Shown piece after piece: positions 1-6,016 of a stretch of DNA of 6,478 bases. The stretch is from a bacterium (GTDB taxonomy: Bacteria > Patescibacteria > Microgenomatia > Levybacterales > GWA1-39-11): positions 1 through 6,478 of the forward strand of contig JAKAHW010000057.1 of NCBI GenBank assembly GCA_021825285.1. The letters are read 5' to 3'. The notes under the pieces are model-generated. The model saw nothing but the letters and a program-made list of their open reading frames with translations, made no database searches and was not told where the DNA came from. Both the position numbers and the translations under genes were made by a program. How positions within the stretch are numbered: position 1 is the first letter of the stretch; the number at the start of each line of letters is the position of its first letter.

Positions 1-1266
1 TCCGGCTTTTTTCAGTTCTTCTATAACAATTTTGTCTGCTTGTTTTGCCTGTAATAGTCTTTTTTCTGTGACTTCTCCCCTGATTCGTACAGCGAATCCG
101 GGTCCCGGAAAAACTTGTTTCCAGACTACGTCATCCGCTAAACCAATTAATTTCCCCAATGACCTAACCTCGTCTTTGTAAAGATTTCTCAGTGGTTCAA
201 GCAGTTCAAGCTTCATTGTTTCCGGAAGTCCACCGACGTTATGATGGCTTTTTATTTTGGAAGCGTGTTTGGTACCTTTGCTTTCAATAACATCTGAATA
301 AATAGTTCCTTGTAGCAGAAATTTAACATCGTGGTTGGAAGTAATCAAGCGTGTCATTTCTTTTTCAAATATCTCGATATAAAATCTTCCGATTGTTTTC
401 CTTTTCTCTTCGCTATCTGTTATTCCTTTCAATCTTTTCAACATTTCTTTTTCAACATGAATAAGGATTGGTTTTATTCCGAATGGTTTAAAAATTTTTA
501 TTACCGTTTCTTCGGCGTCATCACGCATTAATCCGTTATCGACAAAAATTGGAGTAAATTTTTTTCCAATGGCTCTTGCAACAAGCGTTCCCGCAACTGT
601 GGAATCAACACCGCCTGATACTGCTCCTATGACATGGGCGTTTCCGACTTTTAGTCTAATATCACTGATCATATTGTCCGGATCCAATTTGTTTATTTGT
701 TTTTTGATTGCGCAGATATTAATGAAATTATCTAGAACTTTATTTCCAAATTCTGTATGTTCCACTTCCGGATGAAACTGGACTCCATAATGTCTGGCTT
801 TATCATCAGTTACAAAAGCGTACTTTACGTTACCGCTTGAACCGATAACTTTAAAATTTTTAGGCATAGAAAGAACGGAGTCTCCATGACTCATCCAAAC
901 TGTCAATTTTTCCGGCAACCCAATTGATATAGGGGAGTTGTTCTTTTTAATATTTAAAATTACCGGCCCATATTCGCGGGTTCCGGGTTTTACTTCTCCC
1001 CCTAAAAGATGGGATCTTAATTGAAGGCCATAACAAATATCCAACATTGGGATTTTTAAAGAAAAGATTGTTCTAGCCAAAGTTGGAGCCCCTTTTTCAT
1101 AAACAGAGGATGGACCTCCTGAAAAGATTATCCCTTGAGGCTTTTCTTTCTTAGTTAGTTCAAGTGCTTTTTCAGGTTCGACAAGCAAGGAGGTTGCACC
1201 TAAATCACGCAGACGTCGGGAAATAAGATGTGCTGTTTGTCCTCCGAAATCTACAATTAATATCAT
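1..1266 (-). CDS. guaA: GMP synthase (glutamine-hydrolysing), C-terminus cut by window edge
   Basis: It converts XMP to GMP using ATP and ammonia from glutamine, the last step of guanine nucleotide synthesis in the cytoplasm. I translated 422 codons without a stop. The class I glutamine amidotransferase domain (about 1-185) has the nucleophile in DICYGLQL (Cys78) and the His-Glu pair in GVQFHPEVEHT (His165, Glu167). The ATP pyrophosphatase domain follows, with P-loop SGGVDST (217-223), then KSHHNVGGLP (339-348) and FPGPGFAVRI (386-395). The family is usually about 500-525 residues, so most of the C-terminal dimerisation domain lies beyond base 1. The segment before FPGPG reads VWKQV, where bacterial proteins usually have RHP. 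The start lies 3 bases after the guaB stop, with no promoter and only a weak purine run before it, so expression is probably coupled to guaB. Function is well supported. Confidence 0.96.
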   Translation of the reverse strand, partial: MILIVDFGGQTAHLISRRLRDLGATSLLVEPEKALELTKKEKPQGIIFSGGPSSVYEKGAPTLARTIFSLKIPMLDICYGLQLRSHLLGGEVKPGTREYGPVILNIKKNNSPISIGLPEKLTVWMSHGDSVLSMPKNFKVIGSSGNVKYAFVTDDKARHYGVQFHPEVEHTEFGNKVLDNFINICAIKKQINKLDPDNMISDIRLKVGNAHVIGAVSGGVDSTVAGTLVARAIGKKFTPIFVDNGLMRDDAEETVIKIFKPFGIKPILIHVEKEMLKRLKGITDSEEKRKTIGRFYIEIFEKEMTRLITSNHDVKFLLQGTIYSDVIESKGTKHASKIKSHHNVGGLPETMKLELLEPLRNLYKDEVRSLGKLIGLADDVVWKQVFPGPGFAVRIRGEVTEKRLLQAKQADKIVIEELKKAG

Positions 1267-1269
1267 TAT

Positions 1270-2409
1270 TTATTGGTAATTTTTTCCCGGATTTGTAACT
1301 AAAATGTCATGAGGGTGGCTTTCTGTCAGGGACGCTTGAGTTATTTGAATAAATTTTGCTTTCTTCCAAAGTTCCGGAATTGTCCTTGCTCCGACATAAT
1401 ACATACCTGATTTAATTCCCCCAACCATTTGGTCAACAAGTTCTTGTGCGGGTCCTTTTATTGGAACCAATCCTTCGACTCCCTCTGCAACCAAAACTCT
1501 ATCTTTATAGTCCTTCCCATGAAATTCGCCTTCAGATTTTACTTTTGCCCCCTTTTCCATAGCGCCAATTGACCCCATTCCACGGTATTCTTTAAAAATA
1601 TAAGTTTTACTTCCATGGAAAATACTTTTAAATCTTTGAGGTACTTTTTGTTGTGTGAGTTTTATTTTTCTTCCGGGAGATTCTATTGCTGAAGCAAAAA
1701 ATGACCCCATCATGACACTTGAGGCTCCTAATGCAAGTGATTTAACAATATCTCCCGAATAAGTAATTCCGCCGTCTGCAATAACGGGTATTTTTTTCAC
1801 TCTTGCCGCACGGAAAGTTTCGTGTATTGCAGTTATTTGAGGAACACCCATTCCCGAAATAATTCTTGTTGTGCAAATTGCTCCCGGTCCCATACCGACT
1901 CTCAAAGCGTCTGCTCCTGCTTCAATCAAGGCTTTTGCCCCTTCGTATGTCGCGATATTTCCGGCGATTACTTCAATTTTGTACTTATTTTTTATTGTTT
2001 TTAAAGTTTCGATTACTCCTTTTGAATATCCGTGAGCAGAATCTATTACTAAAACATCAATTCCTGCCTTTGCCAAAACCTCAATTCTTTTTTCAACACC
2101 ATCGCTATGTCCAATTGCGGCACCTGCCAGAAATCCGGCTTTTTTGACTTGTGCCACTTCATTTGCCTGATCTTCAATTGAAAAATTCCTGTGAATGATT
2201 CCTATTCCGCCGGCTTCACCCAGTGCGATAGCAAGTTTTGCTTCCGTGACTGTATCCATGGGAGCTGAAATTAAAGGAATTTTTATCTTTAAATTACGGG
2301 TTAAATTTGTTGTGAGGTCAATATCCGATCTTTTAAATTCAGTATATCCGGGCAAAAGAAGAATATCGTTGAAAGTAAGTGCCCGCGGAAATGAGGAATT
2401 GGGTTCCAT
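1270..2409 (-). CDS. guaB: IMP dehydrogenase, CBS-less form
   Basis: It should oxidise IMP to XMP with NAD+, the committed step to GMP. The 379-residue TIM barrel has the IMP-binding, cysteine-bearing loop [20 protein letters not shown] (Cys179), the phosphate-binding segment [29 protein letters not shown] at the flap (275-284) and the C-terminal ESHPHD. Typical IMPDHs are about 480-500 residues because two CBS domains are inserted in the barrel. Here [19 protein letters not shown] runs straight into FLAGAAIG (about 91-100), so the CBS module is absent. Two further oddities: about 16 extra residues lie between ESPG (243-246) and YRGMGS, and the flap segment 285-307 has no Arg-Tyr dyad. ICTTR, ESHPHD and the adjacent guaA favour IMPDH over GMP reductase. 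The ATG start sits 5 bases after a -10 box and the N-terminus fits the family ([11 protein letters not shown]). Confidence 0.92.
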   Translation of the reverse strand: MEPNSSFPRALTFNDILLLPGYTEFKRSDIDLTTNLTRNLKIKIPLISAPMDTVTEAKLAIALGEAGGIGIIHRNFSIEDQANEVAQVKKAGFLAGAAIGHSDGVEKRIEVLAKAGIDVLVIDSAHGYSKGVIETLKTIKNKYKIEVIAGNIATYEGAKALIEAGADALRVGMGPGAICTTRIISGMGVPQITAIHETFRAARVKKIPVIADGGITYSGDIVKSLALGASSVMMGSFFASAIESPGRKIKLTQQKVPQRFKSIFHGSKTYIFKEYRGMGSIGAMEKGAKVKSEGEFHGKDYKDRVLVAEGVEGLVPIKGPAQELVDQMVGGIKSGMYYVGARTIPELWKKAKFIQITQASLTESHPHDILVTNPGKNYQ

Positions 2410-2414
2410 AGTTA

Positions 2415-2443
2415 ATATTACAAGATGTTGCCATTTTTGTCAA
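2415..2443 (-). promoter_or_regulatory. guaBA promoter, sigma70 type
   Basis: On the minus strand there is a perfect -35 TTGACA (2438-2443), a 17-base spacer and -10 TAATAT (2415-2420, 4 of 6 matches). Only 5 bases separate the -10 from the guaB ATG, so transcription should begin at or within a base or two of the start codon. It lies just beyond the stop codon of the upstream CAP gene, which makes guaBA a separate transcription unit. A second -10-like TAGAAT (2444-2449) lies upstream and has no clear -35. Confidence 0.72.
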
Positions 2444-2456
2444 TTCTACATCTTGT
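2420..2456. repeat. 9-bp inverted repeat around the guaB -35 box
   Basis: ACAAGATGT at 2420-2428 and its exact reverse complement ACATCTTGT at 2448-2456 are separated by 19 bases. Seen from guaB, one arm fills the spacer next to the -10 and touches its first base, while the other lies just upstream of the -35. This is the layout of a possible operator. It could equally be a weak hairpin at the end of the CAP gene, or chance, since about one perfect 9-bp pair at this range is expected in 6.5 kb. Confidence 0.4.
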
Positions 2457-3165
2457 TTGAACCAAAAATTATGTCGGTTGCTGTCCCTGAAACGCCTATT
2501 CCTACATGAGTCCAAGAAGGATCAATTTGGTTGTCGTTATGCGGTTTGTCTGCCGCATAAATCCATTCAATAATATGTACTCCGAGCATTCTGTACCCGG
2601 AACTTGAATTTTCCCCAACTCCCCAAAAACCAAGTTTTCTCAAATTAGCTTCATCTTTTACGTAATCCATAAATCCCTGGTGCTCGTCAAGTCTCCCAAG
2701 AAGACTAAAAGTTTCAGCTCTGGTTTGCGCAAACTTTGCCAAGTTATCATCCCAAGTAAGATATCCAACCGCATTCATTTTTCGATAACTGTTTAGGGCA
2801 TCATAAAGTTCCTGGGCTGTTGTCATTCTGGCATCTTCTCCAACCTTCATTGTCCAAGTATGTTCGTTTATTTGACGCGCTACTCCCCACTGTCCCGGCT
2901 GTTCTGCCCCGACATTTATTTTTCTTTCAAACCTTATTTCAAAAGGAGATGGAGTAGGGGTTTTTGTCGGTAAAGGTGAATAGTATGCGACTTTTTGGTT
3001 TTCACGCGCTATAAATTTCTCAAGCCTGTTTGCATAATTTGCCAAAATGTATGTGAGCTCTAACGATAGCACAACAATAAGGAAAACTGTTCCTGCAAAA
3101 AGATAAAGGAAAAAGTGTGAAGCTTTCCTGGGTTTTAACCTTTTAATGTGGCGTTTTCTAATCAT
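2446..3165 (-). CDS. Membrane-anchored CAP/SCP-domain protein
   Basis: This is a 239-residue protein with a basic N-terminus (MIRKRHIKRLKPRK), one membrane helix (about 18-44), a Pro/Thr-rich linker (SPLPTKTPTPSP, 63-74) and a C-terminal CAP/SCP/PR-1 domain (about 116-234). The domain shows ELYDALNSYRKMNAVGYLTW, the first His in DEH (162), GVGEN with Glu185, a PHN motif (His209) and THVGIGVSG (His220), matching the usual His/Glu cavity residues. The helix should place the domain outside the cell. The family's molecular role in bacteria is mostly unknown; lipid or glycan binding and peptide cleavage have been proposed for relatives. An upstream TTG at 3219 would add 18 residues, but the ATG at 3165 gives a normal positively charged anchor. 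The gene is divergent from pyrD. It ends at TAG immediately before the guaB -35 box, with no evident terminator. Confidence 0.85.
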   Translation of the reverse strand: MIRKRHIKRLKPRKASHFFLYLFAGTVFLIVVLSLELTYILANYANRLEKFIARENQKVAYYSPLPTKTPTPSPFEIRFERKINVGAEQPGQWGVARQINEHTWTMKVGEDARMTTAQELYDALNSYRKMNAVGYLTWDDNLAKFAQTRAETFSLLGRLDEHQGFMDYVKDEANLRKLGFWGVGENSSSGYRMLGVHIIEWIYAADKPHNDNQIDPSWTHVGIGVSGTATDIIFGSNKM

Positions 3166-3178
3166 AACAATAGGCTTG

Positions 3179-3207
3179 ATGGTATCACAAAAAAAGGAAA
3201 TTGAGAA
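3179..3207 (-). promoter_or_regulatory. Possible promoter of the CAP-domain gene
   Basis: The minus strand reads TTCTCA (3202-3207, 4 of 6 to TTGACA), 17 bases, then the extended -10 TGATACCAT (3179-3187; hexamer TACCAT, 4 of 6). Predicted transcription start is about 7 bases before the ATG at 3165, giving a very short leader. The match is weak. Confidence 0.3.
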
Positions 3208-3252
3208 GAGAGAAAACAAGAGGTGGATTTAGGTGCAAAAAGCTTCAGTTGG

Positions 3253-3261
3253 TGGTAGAAT
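3253..3261 (+). promoter_or_regulatory. Extended -10 promoter of pyrD
   Basis: TGGTAGAAT fits the extended -10 pattern TGnTATAAT with one mismatch in the hexamer. No good -35 is seen 16-18 bases upstream, as is common with extended -10 promoters. The hexamer ends 9 bases before the ATG at 3271, so the mRNA should start within about 3 bases of the start codon. Confidence 0.55.
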
Positions 3262-3270
3262 TGGATTCTT

Positions 3271-4392
3271 ATGCATAGCCGTACTTTTTCGTTTCTCTTG
3301 GGGAAAAGCTATAGATATTTTTTCAAGCCGCTTGCTTTTAAGATGGATCCTGAACAAGTTCATATAAGAATTGTTTTTCTTGGGGAATGGTTTGGAAAAA
3401 ATAAAGCAGCGAAAAAAACTCTCTCCGGTTTACTCGTAGAAAAAAATAAAATGCTTGAGCAAACAGTTTTGGGAATAAAGTTTAGAAATCCAATTGGGCT
3501 TTCTGCAGGTTTTGATTACGAAGCGCGTCTCACGCAGATTACACCTTGTATCGGTTTTGGTTTTCAATCAATAGGAACAATTACTAACAGGTCTTATGAG
3601 GGGAATACCAGGCCCAGACTTGGCCGCCTGCCCGCCTCCAAATCTTTAATGGTAAATAAAGGATTTAAAAATCCCGGAGCAAAAATTATTGCAGCCAAAC
3701 TCGAGAAGCTTAAATTTCAAATCCCAATCGGAATAAGTGTTGGAAGGACAAATGTTGAGGATCTTGGGCAAGAGGAAAGTATTCAAGATATTATTTCAAC
3801 ATTTAAAACTTTTGAAAGCGAAAAAACCAATAGTGCTTATTATGAATTAAATATTAGCTGTCCGAATTTAAAAAGCGGAGTGGATTTCTACAAACCGGAG
3901 AACTTAAACCAATTATTGGTAGAAGTAGATAAGCTGAATATTAAAAAACCTATTTTTATGAAAATGCCGATAACAAAAAGTGATAAAGAGATTTTGGAAA
4001 TGCTTGAGGTAATTGCAAAACACGCGCCAATTGGTGTCATTTTTGGAAATCTTCAAAACAGATCTTGTCCGAGTCTTCGAAAGGAGGAGTTGAAGAAGTT
4101 TAAAGTCGGGAATTTCAGCGGAAAGCCGACTTTTGAACGCTCGAACGAACTCATAGAACTTGCGTATAAAAACTACAAAGATAGGTTTGTTATCATCGGA
4201 TGCGGAGGAGTTTTCTCAGCAGAAGACGCATATGTAAAAATTAAAAAAGGAGCAACGCTTGTGCAATTAATTACTGGAATTATTTTTGAAGGACCCCAAC
4301 TAATTTCGGAAATTAACGATAAACTTCCAAAATTACTTTCCAAAGACGGGTTCACCCACCTCTCCCAAGCCACCGGCAAGGATATTAATTAG
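3271..4392 (+). CDS. pyrD: Dihydroorotate dehydrogenase, class 2-like, divergent active site
   Basis: It oxidises dihydroorotate to orotate in pyrimidine synthesis, using FMN. Class 2 features are the N-terminal extension (about 1-65, with KPLAFKMDPEQVH), which in that class binds membrane and quinone, then NPIGLSAGFD (73-82), GFGFQSIGTIT, GNTRPRLGRL and the C-terminal FMN-phosphate region FVIIGCGGVFSAEDAYVKIKKGATLVQL (quoted in parts: IIGCGG and GATLVQL). Total length of 373 is slightly above the class 2 norm. Departures: the catalytic base motif is NISCPN with Cys197, as in class 1, rather than the Ser of NISSPN; and the Lys of class 2 AAGLDK is Tyr83 in GFDYEA. Lys231 of MKMP matches the conserved second lysine. 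Assignment to the family is firm; electron acceptor and even exact activity are inferred. No pyr genes adjoin it. Confidence 0.88.
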   Translation: MHSRTFSFLLGKSYRYFFKPLAFKMDPEQVHIRIVFLGEWFGKNKAAKKTLSGLLVEKNKMLEQTVLGIKFRNPIGLSAGFDYEARLTQITPCIGFGFQSIGTITNRSYEGNTRPRLGRLPASKSLMVNKGFKNPGAKIIAAKLEKLKFQIPIGISVGRTNVEDLGQEESIQDIISTFKTFESEKTNSAYYELNISCPNLKSGVDFYKPENLNQLLVEVDKLNIKKPIFMKMPITKSDKEILEMLEVIAKHAPIGVIFGNLQNRSCPSLRKEELKKFKVGNFSGKPTFERSNELIELAYKNYKDRFVIIGCGGVFSAEDAYVKIKKGATLVQLITGIIFEGPQLISEINDKLPKLLSKDGFTHLSQATGKDIN

Positions 4393-4412
4393 TAATTACC
4401 TTCCAAATTTAG

Positions 4413-4418
4413 TAAAAT
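4413..4418 (+). promoter_or_regulatory. Candidate -10 box of tRNA-Gln
   Basis: TAAAAT (5 of 6 to TATAAT) ends 10 bases before the tRNA 5' end. No convincing -35 is present at 17 bases. Because no terminator is visible after pyrD, read-through from pyrD is the alternative source of the tRNA. Confidence 0.35.
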
Positions 4419-4428
4419 AGGCAGATAT

Positions 4429-4499
4429 TGGGAGATCGTCTAGCGGTAGGACAATAGATTCTGGATCTATTTACCTAGGTTCGAATCCTAGTCTCCCAG
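4429..4499 (+). tRNA. trnQ: tRNA-Gln, anticodon CUG
   Basis: A full cloverleaf can be folded by hand: acceptor TGGGAGA (4429-4435) with TCTCCCA (4492-4498), D arm GTCT/GGAC around AGCGGTA, anticodon stem ATAGA (4454-4458) with TCTAT (4466-4470), loop TTCTGGA with anticodon CTG at 4461-4463, and T arm CTAGG-TTCGAAT-CCTAG. The U1-A72 pair and G73 discriminator are typical glutamine identity features. The bases after G73 are CAC, so CCA is not encoded and must be added by the nucleotidyltransferase. It lies between pyrD (36 bases upstream) and a membrane protein gene (20 bases downstream) on the same strand. Confidence 0.97.
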
Positions 4500-4519
4500 C
4501 ACAGGAATAGACTTCACTG

Positions 4520-4888
4520 ATGAAAACATTAATGCAAGTATTAGGTTGGGGTATTGGTTTGTGGCTTATTGGTTACATTTTGGGAATAATATTTTTCCCA
4601 ATTCTGCCAATTTCAATGATTGGTTGGTTAATTATGCCGATTGGAGCAATTATCACGCTTTGGGTTCTATTCAAAAGGATTAAACTGGAGTCGTTTCACT
4701 CTTATCTAATTTTGGCAATCACTTGGACTCTTATTGCTATCATTTTTGATTATTTTTTTCTCGTTAAAATCTTCAAACCATCCGATGGGTATTATAAACT
4801 GGACGTATATTTATACTATGTTTTTACCTTCACTCTTCCTCTTATCGTCGGCTGGTATAAAAATTTCAATAGAAGAAAGTCCGAATAG
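4520..4888 (+). CDS. Small four-helix membrane protein, unknown function
   Basis: The 122-residue product is almost entirely hydrophobic, with four likely membrane helices (about 7-27, 30-50, 61-83 and 95-113). Short basic segments (FKRIKLE and the C-terminal YKNFNRRKSE) put those sides in the cytoplasm by the positive-inside rule. A polar stretch, KIFKPSDGYYKLDVYLYY (82-99), lies between helices 3 and 4 and is the most distinctive part. I recognise no family with a known function. The start is uncertain: ATG at 4520 lies 13 bases after a short AGGA, a weak -10-like TAGACT (4508-4513) would make it leaderless, and a second ATG (4532) would remove only four residues. It follows the tRNA by 20 bases and may be released by tRNA 3' processing from a longer transcript. 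Confidence 0.75.
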   Translation: MKTLMQVLGWGIGLWLIGYILGIIFFPILPISMIGWLIMPIGAIITLWVLFKRIKLESFHSYLILAITWTLIAIIFDYFFLVKIFKPSDGYYKLDVYLYYVFTFTLPLIVGWYKNFNRRKSE

Positions 4889-4923
4889 GTCTATGCCCGC
4901 CAGCAAATAAAATAGAGTGGGAG

Positions 4924-4929
4924 TATACT
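4924..4929 (+). promoter_or_regulatory. -10 box of the 104-residue membrane protein gene
   Basis: TATACT (5 of 6) ends 6 bases before the ATG at 4936, placing the predicted transcription start on the A of the start codon. No -35 is recognisable 17 bases upstream (CAGCAA). No Shine-Dalgarno sequence lies at a usable distance. Confidence 0.5.
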
Positions 4930-4935
4930 ATATTT

Positions 4936-5250
4936 ATGAAGGAGATTAGGAAGAGGGCTATTGTTAATGCGGTTGCTACTGCGGCTTACGTAGTTGCAGT
5001 TGCTTCTTTTATGTTCTACGGATCTCAGGTAAAGCTTGGGAGAGTAAATAGTATTTTTGCTCCCATTGCACTTTTGATGCTTTTTGTTTTTTCAGCTTCT
5101 TTGACAGGTTTCTTAATTTTCGGAAAACCCGCACAGCTTTATATTGACGGAAAAAAGAAAGAAGCTTTGAATATGCTTACCTATACTTTGGGGGCATTCT
5201 TTGTTATTACTTTAGTTGCAGTTGGTTTAGTAGTTCTCCTAACTCGATAG
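4936..5250 (+). CDS. Small three-helix membrane protein, unknown function
   Basis: The product is 104 residues: a short basic N-terminus (MKEIRKR), helix 1 (about 9-28), helix 2 (about 39-62), a cytoplasmic or peripheral polar segment with GKPAQLYIDGKKKEALNML (63-81), and helix 3 (about 83-102). The GKP-x-LYIDGKKKEAL segment resembles a conserved stretch I associate from memory with hypothetical proteins of Patescibacteria; no function is known to me. Start choice is supported by a -10 box ending 6 bases upstream of the ATG. It lies 47 bases after the previous membrane protein gene but has its own promoter. It converges with the VIT transporter gene, with one base between the two stop codons, so each transcript must end inside the opposing gene or overlap it. 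Confidence 0.78.
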   Translation: MKEIRKRAIVNAVATAAYVVAVASFMFYGSQVKLGRVNSIFAPIALLMLFVFSASLTGFLIFGKPAQLYIDGKKKEALNMLTYTLGAFFVITLVAVGLVVLLTR

Positions 5251-5251
5251 T

Positions 5252-5962
5252 TTATATTCCTGAAACGGCGAATAAGCGACCTATTCCATATGTTACTCCC
5301 ATAGCCAGGGCTCCTCCAAGTACTACTCTTGTTATTGCCCGTGTTACTCCTGCGCCTCCGGCTTTTGCGCTTAGAAATCCGGTTATTGCAAGGGCAACTA
5401 AAACAGAAATGAAGGCAACCGGAATTTTAATTTCTTGAGGCGGAATAATAATCGCAAAAAGAGGGATTAGGGAGCCAAGCAAAAATGCAGAAGCTGAAGC
5501 AAAAGCTGCATGCCAAGGACTTGTAAGATTGTTTGGGTCAATGTTTAATTCCATATGGGCATGAGCGGCCATAACGTCACTCTCGGAAACTTCTTTTGCT
5601 GCCATTTCGGCTGTTTTTCGCGTCAAGCCTTTTGATTGGTATATTTGTGTAAGTTCTTCGAGCTCTTCTTTTGGATTATTTTGAAGCTCCCAATGCTCTT
5701 TCTTAAGAAGCGCTTTTTCTGTGTCGCGGGAACTGCTTACCGAAATATATTCTCCTGCCGCCATTGAAATTGCGCCTGCGACAATTCCGGCCAATCCTGC
5801 CGTAAGAATGGCTGTTGAGGACGTGGTTGCACCGGCGACTCCCATTACAAGACCTGCAATAGAAACGATACCGTCATTTGCTCCCAAGACTGATGCCCTA
5901 AGCCAATTTAATTTATGAGCGGAATTTTGAGTCTCTATGTTGTTTATATTGCTTTTTTCCAT
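5252..5962 (-). CDS. VIT/CCC1-family Fe2+/Mn2+ transporter
   Basis: The product is 236 residues of the vacuolar iron transporter family, which in eukaryotes exports Fe2+ or Mn2+ from the cytoplasm into the vacuole; bacterial members are presumed to be plasma membrane exporters that limit metal toxicity. Helix 1 carries the hallmark LRASVLGANDGIVSIAGLVM (21-40, Asp30). Helix 2 ends in AISMAAGEYISVSSSRD (Met67, Glu71). A glutamate-rich cytoplasmic segment (about 81-140, with LEELTQIY, EVSESD and AHAHMEL) matches the metal-binding domain between helices 2 and 3. Three more helices follow (about 153-173, 180-198, 208-230), giving the usual five, and the length is normal. The start is supported by an extended -10 box 7 bases upstream. 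There is no ferritin-like fusion domain. Whether iron or manganese is the substrate cannot be told from sequence. Confidence 0.9.
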   Translation of the reverse strand: MEKSNINNIETQNSAHKLNWLRASVLGANDGIVSIAGLVMGVAGATTSSTAILTAGLAGIVAGAISMAAGEYISVSSSRDTEKALLKKEHWELQNNPKEELEELTQIYQSKGLTRKTAEMAAKEVSESDVMAAHAHMELNIDPNNLTSPWHAAFASASAFLLGSLIPLFAIIIPPQEIKIPVAFISVLVALAITGFLSAKAGGAGVTRAITRVVLGGALAMGVTYGIGRLFAVSGI

Positions 5963-5969
5963 TACTTAT

Positions 5970-5978
5970 ATTCTAACA
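5970..5978 (-). promoter_or_regulatory. Extended -10 promoter of the VIT transporter gene
   Basis: The minus strand reads TGTTAGAAT, an extended -10 with hexamer TAGAAT (5 of 6), the same hexamer as the pyrD promoter. Seven bases separate it from the ATG, so the mRNA is predicted to be leaderless. The -35 position (AAAGGA) does not match consensus. I see no operator-like palindrome or metal-regulator box. Confidence 0.55.
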
Positions 5979-6010
5979 TTAAATATTTATAATCCTTTTA
6001 TTTCAAGATG

Positions 6011-6016
6011 TATAAT
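6011..6016 (+). promoter_or_regulatory. Perfect -10 box of the DUF1653 gene
   Basis: TATAAT is a perfect match and ends 6 bases before the ATG at 6023. The ATG at 6008-6010 lies upstream of this box and so would not be on the mRNA. A second TATAAT (5988-5993) occupies the place of a -35 and may be a second promoter or just AT-rich sequence. The box lies 36 bases from the divergent -10 of the transporter gene. Confidence 0.6.

Noticed and set aside
331..775. Two plus-strand ORFs of 66 and 68 codons
   Set aside because: They lie antisense within the clear guaA reading frame and show no family motif.
1822..2509. Three plus-strand ORFs of 60 to 104 codons
   Set aside because: They are antisense shadows of guaB and the end of the CAP gene, with biased composition (Leu/Cys/Phe/Arg runs) and no motif.
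3166..3219. TTG start at 3219 extending the CAP protein by 18 residues
   Set aside because: It is a rare start with no ribosome site, the added segment is not basic, and the ATG at 3165 begins a normal anchor with a possible promoter just upstream.
4173..4379. 68-codon minus-strand ORF
   Set aside because: It is antisense to the conserved C-terminal FMN-binding part of pyrD and has no promoter.
3271..4392. pyrD as part of a pyrimidine operon
   Set aside because: Neighbours are a tRNA and unrelated membrane proteins, and pyrD has its own promoter.
4393..4428. Terminator between pyrD and the tRNA
   Set aside because: No GC-rich hairpin followed by a T-run is present; GGGTTCACCC inside the pyrD end is too short and has no T-run.
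5721..5918. 65-codon plus-strand ORF rich in Ala, Pro and Thr
   Set aside because: It is antisense to the transporter helices; the composition follows from the opposite frame.
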